DNA of 64,000 nucleotides from Bacillus sp. CH30_1T (GTDB lineage: Bacteria; Bacillota; Bacilli; Bacillales; Bacillaceae_B), in the NCBI RefSeq assembly GCF_008364765.1, contig NZ_VTUY01000006.1:117169-181168 (forward strand). Reading direction: 5' to 3'. The notes beneath the pieces are model-generated. The model worked only from the letters and a program-made list of their open reading frames with translations. It searched no databases and was not told where the DNA came from. The first letter of the stretch is position 1. Every line of letters starts with the position of its first letter. Positions 24,826-32,807 of this stretch are shown here, in pieces. A program made the translations under genes and the position numbers.

Positions 24826-26061
24826 TTATACGGAAGCGGCTTCATGATTGTCTCCATTTTCCGTCTTATCAATAATCGACGTACCAACCAAATCTCCCGT
24901 CACATTAAGAGCCGTACAACCCATTCCAACTAGGGCATCAATCGCCGTTAGCAGAGCGACGGTTTCCATCGGTAACCCGAGCTGGGCGAAAACAGTGGCA
25001 ATCATGATGATACCTGCGCCGGGAACACCGGCTGTTCCAATTGAAGCCATAGTTCCTACGAGGACAACGACCAGCATATCAGTCAGGCTTAATGGGTTAC
25101 CGATTACGTTAGCAGCGAAAACAGCCGAAACGGCGATCCGGATCGCAGCGCCATCCATATTGATCGTGGCACCAAGTGGTAAGCTGAATCCATATAAGCT
25201 TTTAGGCAGACCAAGATTTTTTGCGGCGTTTAATGTTAGAGGCAGGGTACCCGAGCTGCTCTGGGTCACAAATGCTGTGATCATCGGTGTCCGTGCCTGG
25301 GCAAAGAAACTGCCGGGACTAATCTTGAATATGAGCAAGGCGACAATATAGATGGCAATTTGGACAAACAATGCAATGTAAAGCACCAGAATCATATTTC
25401 CTAATGATAACAATGTGTCTAATCCCTGTTTTCCGACAGTAACTGCCATGATCGCAAAGATACCAATCGGGACATATTGAAGGATCACCTTCATGATGGC
25501 TAAGGTCGCTTCGTTTAATCCGTTCACGACTTTATATACCTGTTCACCCAGTTCGTGATGTTCCGTTGATGATCTTAAATAGGATATGGCAATACCGAAC
25601 ACAATGGCGGTAAAGATAATTCCCAGAAAGTTCATTTCCGTGAACGCAGTGACGATATTCTCCGGAATGATGTTCAGAAGTACACTGGTTACCCCCGGAT
25701 TTTCCGGTACTTCGAATTTCTCCGCCGTATCGAGGGTCATGCCCGTTCCCGGATTGAAAATACTTGCAACGGAAATTCCTACCACAATCGCTAATGCTGA
25801 TGAGAATAAATAATATAAGAACGTTTTTCCACCCATTCGGCTGAGTTTGCTCACATTAGTCTGGTTCACGCCGACCATCAATGTAAACAGGATAAGAGGG
25901 ATGATAAGAAATTTCAGCAAGCGAATCAATATATCGCCAAGGGGGGAAAGAAAGGATGCATCCTTTCCGAATATCAATCCAGCCGCAATCCCAAGTACAA
26001 GAGCGACGGTTATTTTCACAATAAGGGATGTATTTAGATACCCTCTCCAAAGAGATTTCAT
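24826..26061 (-). CDS. Dicarboxylate/amino acid:cation symporter (GltP/DctA family)
   Basis: A 411-residue SLC1-type carrier. It has the hairpin motif QSSSGTLPLTL, the GATINMDGAAI transport core and the second hairpin TMASIGTAGVPGAG, then GMGCTALNVTGDLVG near the C-terminus. It takes up glutamate/aspartate or C4-dicarboxylates with H+ or Na+; the exact substrate is not fixed by what can be seen. It is monocistronic and faces the cobinamide operon tail to tail, with the repeat between. Confidence 0.92.
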   Translation of the reverse strand: MKSLWRGYLNTSLIVKITVALVLGIAAGLIFGKDASFLSPLGDILIRLLKFLIIPLILFTLMVGVNQTNVSKLSRMGGKTFLYYLFSSALAIVVGISVASIFNPGTGMTLDTAEKFEVPENPGVTSVLLNIIPENIVTAFTEMNFLGIIFTAIVFGIAISYLRSSTEHHELGEQVYKVVNGLNEATLAIMKVILQYVPIGIFAIMAVTVGKQGLDTLLSLGNMILVLYIALFVQIAIYIVALLIFKISPGSFFAQARTPMITAFVTQSSSGTLPLTLNAAKNLGLPKSLYGFSLPLGATINMDGAAIRIAVSAVFAANVIGNPLSLTDMLVVVLVGTMASIGTAGVPGAGIIMIATVFAQLGLPMETVALLTAIDALVGMGCTALNVTGDLVGTSIIDKTENGDNHEAASV

Positions 26062-26188
26062 TGTAACCCCTCCTTCTAATTAGTAGTAGATTTCCCAAAA
26101 TATCTAAATTCTTATGGGTTTAGTGAGGATTTATTGTCATAAGATACAACAGAATAAAAAGAGTGTCAAAATTCATGCCTGATCCATA

Positions 26189-26224
26189 CAAAAAAAGAGC
26201 CTGGATTCAAAATCCAAGCTCTTT
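26189..26224 (-). terminator. Terminator of the two-component operon (works in both directions)
   Basis: On the minus strand AAAGAGCTTGGATT pairs with AATCCAGGCTCTTT and is followed by a T run (A run at 26189-26196 on plus). It overlaps the kinase stop codon. Confidence 0.85.
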
Positions 26225-27632
26225 AAGAAAGTAAGGGAAGGGTGAAACCGGCAGTTGTACCTGAACCCTTTTCACTTTTTACAAACAATTTTCCATGGTG
26301 CAATTCAATGATGTTTTTACAGATGGCTAGTCCTAACCCTAACCCATCTGAATTCTCCTTCTCCTTATAGAATAAGGTGGCAATATGCTGCAGGTGTTCT
26401 GGGTCGATTCCCTGCCCCTCATCTTCTATTTCAAAGGTAAAACGGGAATTCATCTTGTTATAACGTATGAAAACAGTTGAATCCGGGTCGGAGTACTTAA
26501 TTGCGTTATCTAATAGATTGATCAACACTTGTCGAATACGATTCTCATCAGCAAATAGATCCATGGTCTCTTCGCTTTCCAACATAATGGATATTCCTTT
26601 TTCTTTCCGTTTTTGATCCAGCTGAAGAATGACTTCATTGACTGTACGGTTGAAAGAAAAGGTAGTGGGGTGAGTTGTAAATGATCCATTTGAAAATCGC
26701 GAAAAGTCCAATAGCTCCTCTACAAGTCCAATCAATCGATTCGTTTCGTTCGAAATGATGTTCAATCCCGTTTTGTTTTCCCGCACATTTTGTAAATCAC
26801 CCGTCAGCAATGTTTCGCTCCATCCTTTAATACTCGTAAGGGGAGTGCGAAGTTCATGGGAAACGGAAGAGATGAACTCATTCTTCATTTTCTCCGTTTT
26901 AAGCAGTTCCCTCGCCATGTCATTAAAGGACGTACTCAAGGTTTGGAATTCGTCCTTGTATTGTCCGACAATTCTTGTTTCCAATTCTCCTTTAGCAAGC
27001 TTCTGTGATGCTTCGGTCAGTTCAATCACAGGTGTCGTTAAATTACGGGCAAAAAATGTACTCACCATAAAAACGATAAGCAAAATAACCAGTCCAATTA
27101 AAAATAAAGAAAGCAAGATCGTTCGGAAACTGTTATCCAGTGATTCCAAGGATGTAATAAACCGGATCAATCCAATGGTGTTATTCTCTCCATTTAACGG
27201 TACAGAGACAGCCAAAATATGCTCACCTGTTTTAGGATGGTTGCCAATCCAGGTTCCGCTGCCATTTCGAAATGCCTCCTCAATATCCTTGAAGTCAGGC
27301 TTTTGATCCGGAATAAAACCAGTCGATGAAGATAATAAGTCTCCATTGGCATTCAATATTTGTGTTTCGGCTTGAGGGATGGAGAAGTTATTTTGGAGAT
27401 TGGCCAATTCATTCCTCAAGGTAAATGAATGAAGGTTCATATACTTATTGGCAAACTGTGACGAGTTAACAGCATGATTCTTCAGCATATCTATTGTACC
27501 GTTGTAGTAATAAGAATAGATTCCGGAAACGAGAATGCCTAAAAATAAAAGAATGGTTAAGGTGATAATGGACACGTTCTGAATGAGTAATCTTCTTTTA
27601 ATTCCCATTTTCATCATTCCAGCGATATCCAT
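26223..27632 (-). CDS. Sensor histidine kinase
   Basis: About 469 residues. A membrane helix (about 14-36), an extracytoplasmic sensor region of roughly 135 residues, a second helix (about 172-196), a HAMP linker, HisKA with the phosphoacceptor in SSVSHELRTPLTSIKG and HATPase_c with DNAIKYSD, EDEGQGID and GLGLGLAICKNI. The start lies inside the response regulator gene; an ATG at 27617 is an alternative. The stimulus is unknown; the promoter-proximal lipoprotein may be an accessory sensor. Confidence 0.9.
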   Translation of the reverse strand: MDIAGMMKMGIKRRLLIQNVSIITLTILLFLGILVSGIYSYYYNGTIDMLKNHAVNSSQFANKYMNLHSFTLRNELANLQNNFSIPQAETQILNANGDLLSSSTGFIPDQKPDFKDIEEAFRNGSGTWIGNHPKTGEHILAVSVPLNGENNTIGLIRFITSLESLDNSFRTILLSLFLIGLVILLIVFMVSTFFARNLTTPVIELTEASQKLAKGELETRIVGQYKDEFQTLSTSFNDMARELLKTEKMKNEFISSVSHELRTPLTSIKGWSETLLTGDLQNVRENKTGLNIISNETNRLIGLVEELLDFSRFSNGSFTTHPTTFSFNRTVNEVILQLDQKRKEKGISIMLESEETMDLFADENRIRQVLINLLDNAIKYSDPDSTVFIRYNKMNSRFTFEIEDEGQGIDPEHLQHIATLFYKEKENSDGLGLGLAICKNIIELHHGKLFVKSEKGSGTTAGFTLPLLS

Positions 27633-28290
27633 ATCCCCAAACCGTCAGGATATAGTGAGGATGGGAAGGATCTTCTTCAATTTTTTGACGGATTCGTCGA
27701 ATATTCACATCCACAATTTTCGGATCACCTGCGTATTGAAGTCCCCATACTTCATCTAACAGATCATTTCGAGAGATCGCTTCCCCTTTTGCCTTAAATA
27801 TAATGCTGAGTAATTCGTACTCTATCGGGGAAAGGTCAATCTTCTTTCCTTGAACGAATAGAAGTCTCTTCTGTTCGTCCAACGTGATGGGGGATTGGTT
27901 ATCCTCCTTGACCTGATGAACATTCATTCTTCTCAGTAATGCTTCAATTCGAGCGATGAGCTCATTCGGACTGAATGGTTTCGGAATATAATCATCTGCC
28001 CCGTTCATCAATCCGTGTACCTTATCCATTTCTTGCACTTTAGCCGTTAACATGATGATTCCAATGGATGGATTCCAATTTCTGATCTCTTTGCAAGCCT
28101 CAAATCCGTTCATACCAGGGAGCATGACATCGAGTAAGACAATATCGACTGTGGGTTGGGCTTTCTTAACCAGGTCAATTCCATCCTCCGCGCTACCAGC
28201 TTGCAAGACAGCGTATCCGTATCGCATTAAGTTAATCTCGATAAAGCCACGGATGGCTTCTTCATCTTCAATAATCAAAATGTGCTTCAT
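27598..28290 (-). CDS. OmpR/PhoB family response regulator
   Basis: A 230-residue regulator: receiver domain with the acidic pair IEDEE, phosphoacceptor Asp in IVLLDVMLPGMNG and Lys in YIPKPFSPNEL; then a winged helix ending DVNIRRIRQKIEEDPS and TVWGYGYRW. ATG at 28290 has GGAGGTG about seven bases upstream on the minus strand and gives the usual MKHILIIEDEE start. It overlaps the kinase gene by 35 bases. Three pairs of 11-bp spaced GTAAC motifs in front of the operon are good candidate sites for it. Confidence 0.9.
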   Translation of the reverse strand: MKHILIIEDEEAIRGFIEINLMRYGYAVLQAGSAEDGIDLVKKAQPTVDIVLLDVMLPGMNGFEACKEIRNWNPSIGIIMLTAKVQEMDKVHGLMNGADDYIPKPFSPNELIARIEALLRRMNVHQVKEDNQSPITLDEQKRLLFVQGKKIDLSPIEYELLSIIFKAKGEAISRNDLLDEVWGLQYAGDPKIVDVNIRRIRQKIEEDPSHPHYILTVWGYGYRWNDENGN

Positions 28291-28313
28291 CCAACTACAC
28301 CTCCATTTTCTCA

Positions 28314-29546
28314 TCAGATAGGCTGGAAGAGACGCTTGCCTATTGCCGTTGAGTATTTTGTTACATATGTGAATTGATTGGTTTCATATAATAGATTCCA
28401 CCCTTTTGGCAGTGATTGACCTTTGTCAATCGAGTATACATCAAATAACACACTGCCATCTTTTGTGGAAAGGAATTCCACATAACGTCCGTCTTCTGAT
28501 TCCTTCACTTCTATAGATGGCCATTCCTGTGGAATCTCGAGCCTATATAAATAATCTGTATTGTCGTAGTATCGATGAATGAGCTCTGCTTGTTTTTGAT
28601 CGTTGAGCTGATAATACTCATTGATGAATGGCATTTCAGAATAGGCAAGATTATCATCGCTTGCCTCTTTTTGCAGAGTGAATTCAAGGATTCCATCTCC
28701 GTTCGAATCTTCACTATTCACGGCATATGCCCTGAAAAGCTCTTCTTCACTTATGTTTTCCGGTATAACATTCATCAACTTCTCGTCCTCTACACCAATA
28801 ATGAATGACGTAGACGAATGAGCACCTACACCTGCATCCAGTATCGCACCTTTTATAGAAGGGGAGATGGAACCTGCTAAGGAATGGTAGTAAGGGTATA
28901 CATATGGATCTAATTTCAGCTCATCTAATACGTTCATTTTATGATTGCTGAATTGATAAAGACGAACGGAATGGGACTGGTTGGGTACGAGTGACGCAAG
29001 GAGGATTTCTCCTTGATCATCCTTAGTGAAGTTTCCTGAAAAAAACGCACTATATTGGGATTCCAACAGCTTCTTCGGTTTATCTTTAGATAGATCGTAC
29101 ACGATCAGTGCTTTGTCTGAAGCGTCTTCTGAGAAGGAGAACCCAACTAGTATTTCTTTGTATCCATCCTGGTTAAAGTCCAGAAATTCCACTTTATGAA
29201 GTTCCCTTCCAAGATCCTTCAATTTCATTGTTTCCTTCCATTCCCCTTTTTCTTCCTTTAGAACAATGGCTTCCATTTGAGAGGTTTGATCAGGTAGTCT
29301 ATAAAATACGATCAATTCGTTCTTTTGATCGTGATCCAAATCTGCTTCAATCATTTTGTTTGCTTGTTTATCTTCAGACGGTGAAACCCATTCCGCCTGT
29401 GACGGAACATATTTTCCAATCGCTTGTTTCACTTCCTGCTGTTTAACCGGAAGTTCTGGTGGCTTCATTAACGATGTATTGGATTGGAATAAAGAGCAAC
29501 CCGTACACATCGAAAGACAAAGCATTAGGAACAAAACCTTCTTCAA
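28314..29546 (-). CDS. Lipoprotein with FG-GAP/VCBS-like repeats, two-component accessory
   Basis: A 410-residue lipoprotein: signal peptide with lipobox MCTGC (Cys at about 17) and then Asp-rich repeats such as DLDHDQKNELIVF, DFNQDGYKEILVGF and NSEDSNGDGILEF that look like calcium-binding FG-GAP/VCBS beta-propeller blades. It is the first gene of the minus-strand operon with the response regulator 23 bases downstream. It may present an envelope signal to the kinase, but this is inferred only from position. Confidence 0.8.
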   Translation of the reverse strand: MKKVLFLMLCLSMCTGCSLFQSNTSLMKPPELPVKQQEVKQAIGKYVPSQAEWVSPSEDKQANKMIEADLDHDQKNELIVFYRLPDQTSQMEAIVLKEEKGEWKETMKLKDLGRELHKVEFLDFNQDGYKEILVGFSFSEDASDKALIVYDLSKDKPKKLLESQYSAFFSGNFTKDDQGEILLASLVPNQSHSVRLYQFSNHKMNVLDELKLDPYVYPYYHSLAGSISPSIKGAILDAGVGAHSSTSFIIGVEDEKLMNVIPENISEEELFRAYAVNSEDSNGDGILEFTLQKEASDDNLAYSEMPFINEYYQLNDQKQAELIHRYYDNTDYLYRLEIPQEWPSIEVKESEDGRYVEFLSTKDGSVLFDVYSIDKGQSLPKGWNLLYETNQFTYVTKYSTAIGKRLFQPI

Positions 29547-29605
29547 TTGATCATCACATCCTGCCTAGAGCTTTCACTAGTATAGTGTAAACTCAATCGA
29601 CAAAA

Positions 29606-29702
29606 GTAACAAAAAAGTTACAAAAGTCTCCCTTGCTTTGTAACCGGGAAGTAACCTTTTCCAGCGCTTATGTCCCTATCATTAAAGGTAACAAGAAAGT
29701 AG
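29606..29702. promoter_or_regulatory. Three pairs of 11-bp spaced GTAAC motifs in a divergent intergenic region
   Basis: GTAAC 29606 / GTTAC 29617, GTAAC 29640 / GTAAC 29651, and GTAAC 29688 / GTAGA 29699: every pair is exactly one helical turn (11 bp) apart. This is the geometry of OmpR/PhoP-type regulator sites. They lie between the lipoprotein-RR-HK operon (minus) and the polysaccharide deacetylase gene (plus). Confidence 0.5.
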
Positions 29703-29715
29703 AAAGGTGATTGAC

Positions 29716-30669
29716 ATGGGGAGACAAGGGAAAAAAAGAAAATGGATCAAACCCATTGAGTTGGGAGGATTGGCAGGAGTGATCGTGTTATTACTCATTC
29801 TTTCAACTTCGTGGGTATTGGACATTGGGGAAGCGAAGAATTCAAAGGAAACAACCACTCAACAAAAAGTAGTCCAGGAAGAACCTCCTGAAAAAGTGGA
29901 AGGCGAATCGGGACAACCTGTAGTAGGGGATGAGGAACATGATAGCGATACTCAAGAAGAGGAACAAGAAGCTAATTCCAGTGAAGCGGAGAGTGTGAAA
30001 GACGACAATTACTATGAGGAAGAGGAAATAGAAGACCATTCGACCAATGTGAATGAACAAGGGACCTTCGAGGATGAAAAGACGGTCTACATCACATTCG
30101 ATGATGGTCCGAATGAAAATACGGAAGCGATTCTTAAAGTGCTTAATCAATATGGTGCAAAAGCGAGCTTCTTTATGCTGGAACCGAATATGAAAAAACA
30201 TAGTGAGGCAGTTCGACAGATGGTGGAAGAAGGGCATAGTGTCGGGTTGCATGGTGTCACCCATGATGTATCAGAAGTCTACCAATCTAGTGAATCGGTT
30301 GTAGGGGAGATGCTGACGGCCCAATCTACGTTAGAGTCCATTACGGGTATTCGCAGCGAGCTGATTCGCGTTCCTTATGGGTCAGTACCCAATATGAAGC
30401 CGGAATATTTGAAAGCAGTAAAGAGAGAGGGATTTAGTTTATGGGATTGGAATGTGGATAGTGAAGATTGGAAATATCATAGTGGGGAGTATGTTCAGAA
30501 TGTCATGGATCAGTTAGCTTCTTATTCATATGAAAACCAGCCAAAAGTCATTCTTATTCATGAAAAATCTACGACACTCGCTTATTTAGATTCTTTACTT
30601 AAGAAGTTGACTGATCAAGGATATAATATGAAGACTTTAACAGAAGAAATGGATCCAGTTACATTTTAA
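29716..30669 (+). CDS. Membrane-anchored polysaccharide deacetylase
   Basis: About 317 residues: a basic N-terminus, one membrane anchor (about 14-35), a strongly acidic Glu/Asp linker (about 40-115) and a NodB domain. Catalytic motifs are TFDDGPNENT, SVGLHGVTHD (H-x3-H metal ligands), IRVPYGS and VILIHEK. It probably removes acetyl groups from peptidoglycan or other cell-wall glycan. ATG at 29716 has AAAGGTG seven bases before it. The acidic linker is longer than in PdaA-type enzymes. Confidence 0.88.
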   Translation: MGRQGKKRKWIKPIELGGLAGVIVLLLILSTSWVLDIGEAKNSKETTTQQKVVQEEPPEKVEGESGQPVVGDEEHDSDTQEEEQEANSSEAESVKDDNYYEEEEIEDHSTNVNEQGTFEDEKTVYITFDDGPNENTEAILKVLNQYGAKASFFMLEPNMKKHSEAVRQMVEEGHSVGLHGVTHDVSEVYQSSESVVGEMLTAQSTLESITGIRSELIRVPYGSVPNMKPEYLKAVKREGFSLWDWNVDSEDWKYHSGEYVQNVMDQLASYSYENQPKVILIHEKSTTLAYLDSLLKKLTDQGYNMKTLTEEMDPVTF

Positions 30670-30686
30670 CAGTGGTGCCAGAAGAA

Positions 30687-30716
30687 AAAAGGAGCTGCCC
30701 TTTGGCTGCTCCTTTT
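30687..30716. terminator. Bidirectional terminator between convergent genes
   Basis: AAAGGAGC and GCTCCTTT pair around TGCCCTTTGGCT, with A and T runs on either side, serving both the deacetylase and the DUF1206 gene. Confidence 0.8.
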
Positions 30717-30721
30717 CATTC

Positions 30722-31567
30722 TTAATACATGCTCATATGACGGTTTTTACCTGTTAAAATTTGAAACACGCCATATAGTACCAAGCCTGCCGCTACAATT
30801 CCCAGAAGCCATTGTCCATAAGGTTGTTGGGCTATCTTGGAAAGTGCTCCATCCAATCCTTGTGTTTTATCCGGATCGGCTGTGATCGCAGTTTGAATAA
30901 AGAAATAACCGATCAGTAAAAAGACGATGCCCCGGGAATATAACCCGAGCTTGCCTGTCTTTCTTCCCAATTCCCATTCTTTCTCGGACATTTCATGCCG
31001 TTTGAATTTGTTCGTGTATTTTTCAGTATAAGCATTATGAATTTCATAAAGTGCATATCCAATAATGATAAGTCCGACAATTCCTACAACCCATTGACCA
31101 AAGGGCTGAGACAATAACTTAGCAGATAAGGTTTGTTTAGATCCCGAACCGGAGCTTTTGGCATGCATCGCAATGGCGAAAGCATTATAAGTCAAAGAAC
31201 CGTAAGCAATCCCGGTGATCAGATTAGCGAGTCTTCTAAACATTGATTTCCCGTCATTTTTCCCGTGTTCCGGATCTTTCACCACTTGAATGAGGTGCCA
31301 AAGAACAATTCCGATCAGGCCGAGACCTAATATCCAGAGAATGACTTCCCCAAAGGGTTTGCTTGCCACTGCTGAAAAGGCACCACTCGAGTCCGAAGTG
31401 CTTCCTCCTATTCCAAGTGCGGCCATAATGGCTAATGCGCCAATCAGCATATAAACAATCCCTCTTGAAATAAATCCAATTCGTGCAAACCCTCTGATCC
31501 AAGGTTTTATATCATTTGATGAAACAGATGAACTGTTTGATGTTGTAATGGATGAAATTCCTGCCAT
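30722..31567 (-). CDS. DUF1206 membrane protein
   Basis: About 281 residues with six membrane helices arranged as three similar two-helix units; each holds an RGIVYxLIG-type start and a FGxxxLxIxGLGLIG/QPFGQWVVGIVG/QPYGQWLLGIV element. This triplication is diagnostic of DUF1206. Function is unknown. The N-terminus is Ser/Thr-rich. ATG at 31567 is chosen over a GTG two codons upstream. Monocistronic. Confidence 0.85.
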   Translation of the reverse strand: MAGISSITTSNSSSVSSNDIKPWIRGFARIGFISRGIVYMLIGALAIMAALGIGGSTSDSSGAFSAVASKPFGEVILWILGLGLIGIVLWHLIQVVKDPEHGKNDGKSMFRRLANLITGIAYGSLTYNAFAIAMHAKSSGSGSKQTLSAKLLSQPFGQWVVGIVGLIIIGYALYEIHNAYTEKYTNKFKRHEMSEKEWELGRKTGKLGLYSRGIVFLLIGYFFIQTAITADPDKTQGLDGALSKIAQQPYGQWLLGIVAAGLVLYGVFQILTGKNRHMSMY

Positions 31568-31697
31568 ATACACTTCTTCCCTTCTGGTCCTATTTTCGTA
31601 ATACTTATGTATGCTATTCCCCTGATATAGAAAAGAGAAACCTTTTTAACGAACATTAAATGCTGGATGGATTGAGATAATTTTGCCTGTTTTTCTT

Positions 31698-31726
31698 TTG
31701 AAAAATTTTTATATAAAACCTATTTA
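31698..31726 (+). promoter_or_regulatory. Probable promoter of ktrAB leader
   Basis: TTGAAA (31698-31703) and TATTTA (31721-31726) at 17 bp spacing, about 50 bp before the riboswitch. Confidence 0.45.
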
Positions 31727-31774
31727 CAACGAATTAGGAGAGGAGTAATATATCTATCATCAAATGAATATTCT

Positions 31775-31895
31775 TTATCGCTTAATTCATTTTTGAAGCG
31801 GGGGACCCAAGTGTTTTAAAGGGGTGAATCCTTTCATTGAAAGGTAGGGCTACTTCCATAACCCGAATCCGTCAGCTAACCTCGTAAGCGTAATG
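31775..31895 (+). promoter_or_regulatory. Cyclic di-AMP riboswitch (ydaO/yuaA class)
   Basis: The conserved strings of the class are in order: CGCTTA (P1 5' arm), AAGCGGGGGACCCA, GGGGTGAATC, AAAGGTAGGGCTACTTCC, ACCCGAATCCGTCAGCTAACCTCG and TAAGCG (P1 3' arm, 31885-31890). It precedes ktrAB, the classic Bacillus target; high c-di-AMP should switch potassium uptake off. Confidence 0.95.
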
Positions 31896-31947
31896 GGAGA
31901 GGATGATACTTGTGATCGATTATGGATGACCACAGGCTTAGTTCCTG

Positions 31948-32100
31948 CTGGTCTTTTTGCGTTGTTTAGAAGTCCGGCTCAGGGGGCTGGAGGGCCAGAG
32001 GTCATGAGTCAAACCTGCCATAAAGGCACAGGAAGCCCCGCCAGGTTCGCCTTATGTTATCGCCTCTATTCGAGCCGCATGGGCTTTTGTTGTAATGAAG
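31948..32100 (+). repeat. Diverged copy of the nested repeat family, in the riboswitch expression platform
   Basis: GTCCGGCTC...GAGGTCATGAGTC...CGCCTTATG...CGCCTCTATTCGAGCC matches the order of GTCCAGCT...CATAAGGC...CGCCTTATG...CGCCTCTGAGC in the element at 267-391. It folds through GGCTC/GAGCC, AACCTG/CAGGTT and GAGG/CCTC pairs and ends AGCC-GCATG-GGCTTTTG, which can serve as the riboswitch terminator. Identity by eye is moderate. Confidence 0.5.
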
Positions 32101-32147
32101 AAGTACTATATGGTTAAGCTATTAAAAAGGTTTTGGAGGATTTCATC

Positions 32148-32804
32148 ATGAAAAAGCAGTTTGCAGTTATTGGATTAGGGAGATTTGGAGGAAATCTGGT
32201 TCAGGAATTGGCTGATCTGGATGTTGAAGTGTTAGCCATTGATATTCATCACGATGTCGTCCAGCATTATATAGACATTGCCACGCATGCCGTGCAGGCG
32301 AATGCCATGGATGAATCTGTATTGAAATCCCTTGGTCTCAGAAACTTTGATCACGTGATCGTGTCCTTTGGGGATAATATAGAAGCAAGTATTCTTACCA
32401 CCTTACTTTTAAAAGAATTAGGGGTTAAAGAAGTATGGGTCAAAGCTTCGAACTCCTATCATCAGAAGGTGTTGGACCGGATCGGGGCAGATAAAGTCAT
32501 TCACCCGGAACGTGACATGGCGCGAAGAATCGCCCACCACATTACATCAGAAAAGATCATTGATTATATAGAGCTTTCGAAGGAGCACAGCATTGTAGAA
32601 GTGCGTGCGTCTAAAAAAGTCGCGGGCAAAACGTTAATTGATCTCGATGTCCGTGCGAAATTCGGTTGTAATATTATTGCCATTCACCGCGGGGAGGAAG
32701 TCATTGTCTCTCCTTCTGCTGATGAATTCATAAAAATTGAAGATCTACTGATTGTCATTGGACATAACAGGGATATCAATCGATTTGAAAAAGAAGGTGT
32801 ATAA
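32148..32804 (+). CDS. ktrA: Potassium uptake regulatory subunit KtrA
   Basis: A 218-residue RCK protein: RCK_N Rossmann domain starting AVIGLGRFGGNLVQEL with the ligand strand end AIDIHHD, then an RCK_C domain (about 140-215) that in this family binds c-di-AMP. It forms the cytosolic ring that gates KtrB in response to ATP/ADP. The ATG at 32148 has GGAGG eight bases before it. Both the gene (riboswitch) and the protein are thus expected to respond to c-di-AMP. Confidence 0.93.
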   Translation: MKKQFAVIGLGRFGGNLVQELADLDVEVLAIDIHHDVVQHYIDIATHAVQANAMDESVLKSLGLRNFDHVIVSFGDNIEASILTTLLLKELGVKEVWVKASNSYHQKVLDRIGADKVIHPERDMARRIAHHITSEKIIDYIELSKEHSIVEVRASKKVAGKTLIDLDVRAKFGCNIIAIHRGEEVIVSPSADEFIKIEDLLIVIGHNRDINRFEKEGV

Positions 32805-32807
32805 CCT

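Noticed and set aside
24848-25351. 167-codon plus-strand frame opposite the symporter gene
   Set aside because: Antisense to a well-supported SLC1 carrier; low-complexity V/A/I/P/T composition is typical of such shadows.
26755-27306. 183-codon plus-strand frame opposite the histidine kinase
   Set aside because: Antisense shadow of a clear kinase; no ribosome site or family features.
31893-32117. 74-codon open frame between the c-di-AMP riboswitch and ktrA
   Set aside because: It overlaps the aptamer end and the repeat-derived platform, lacks a ribosome site and has a composition unlike nearby proteins.
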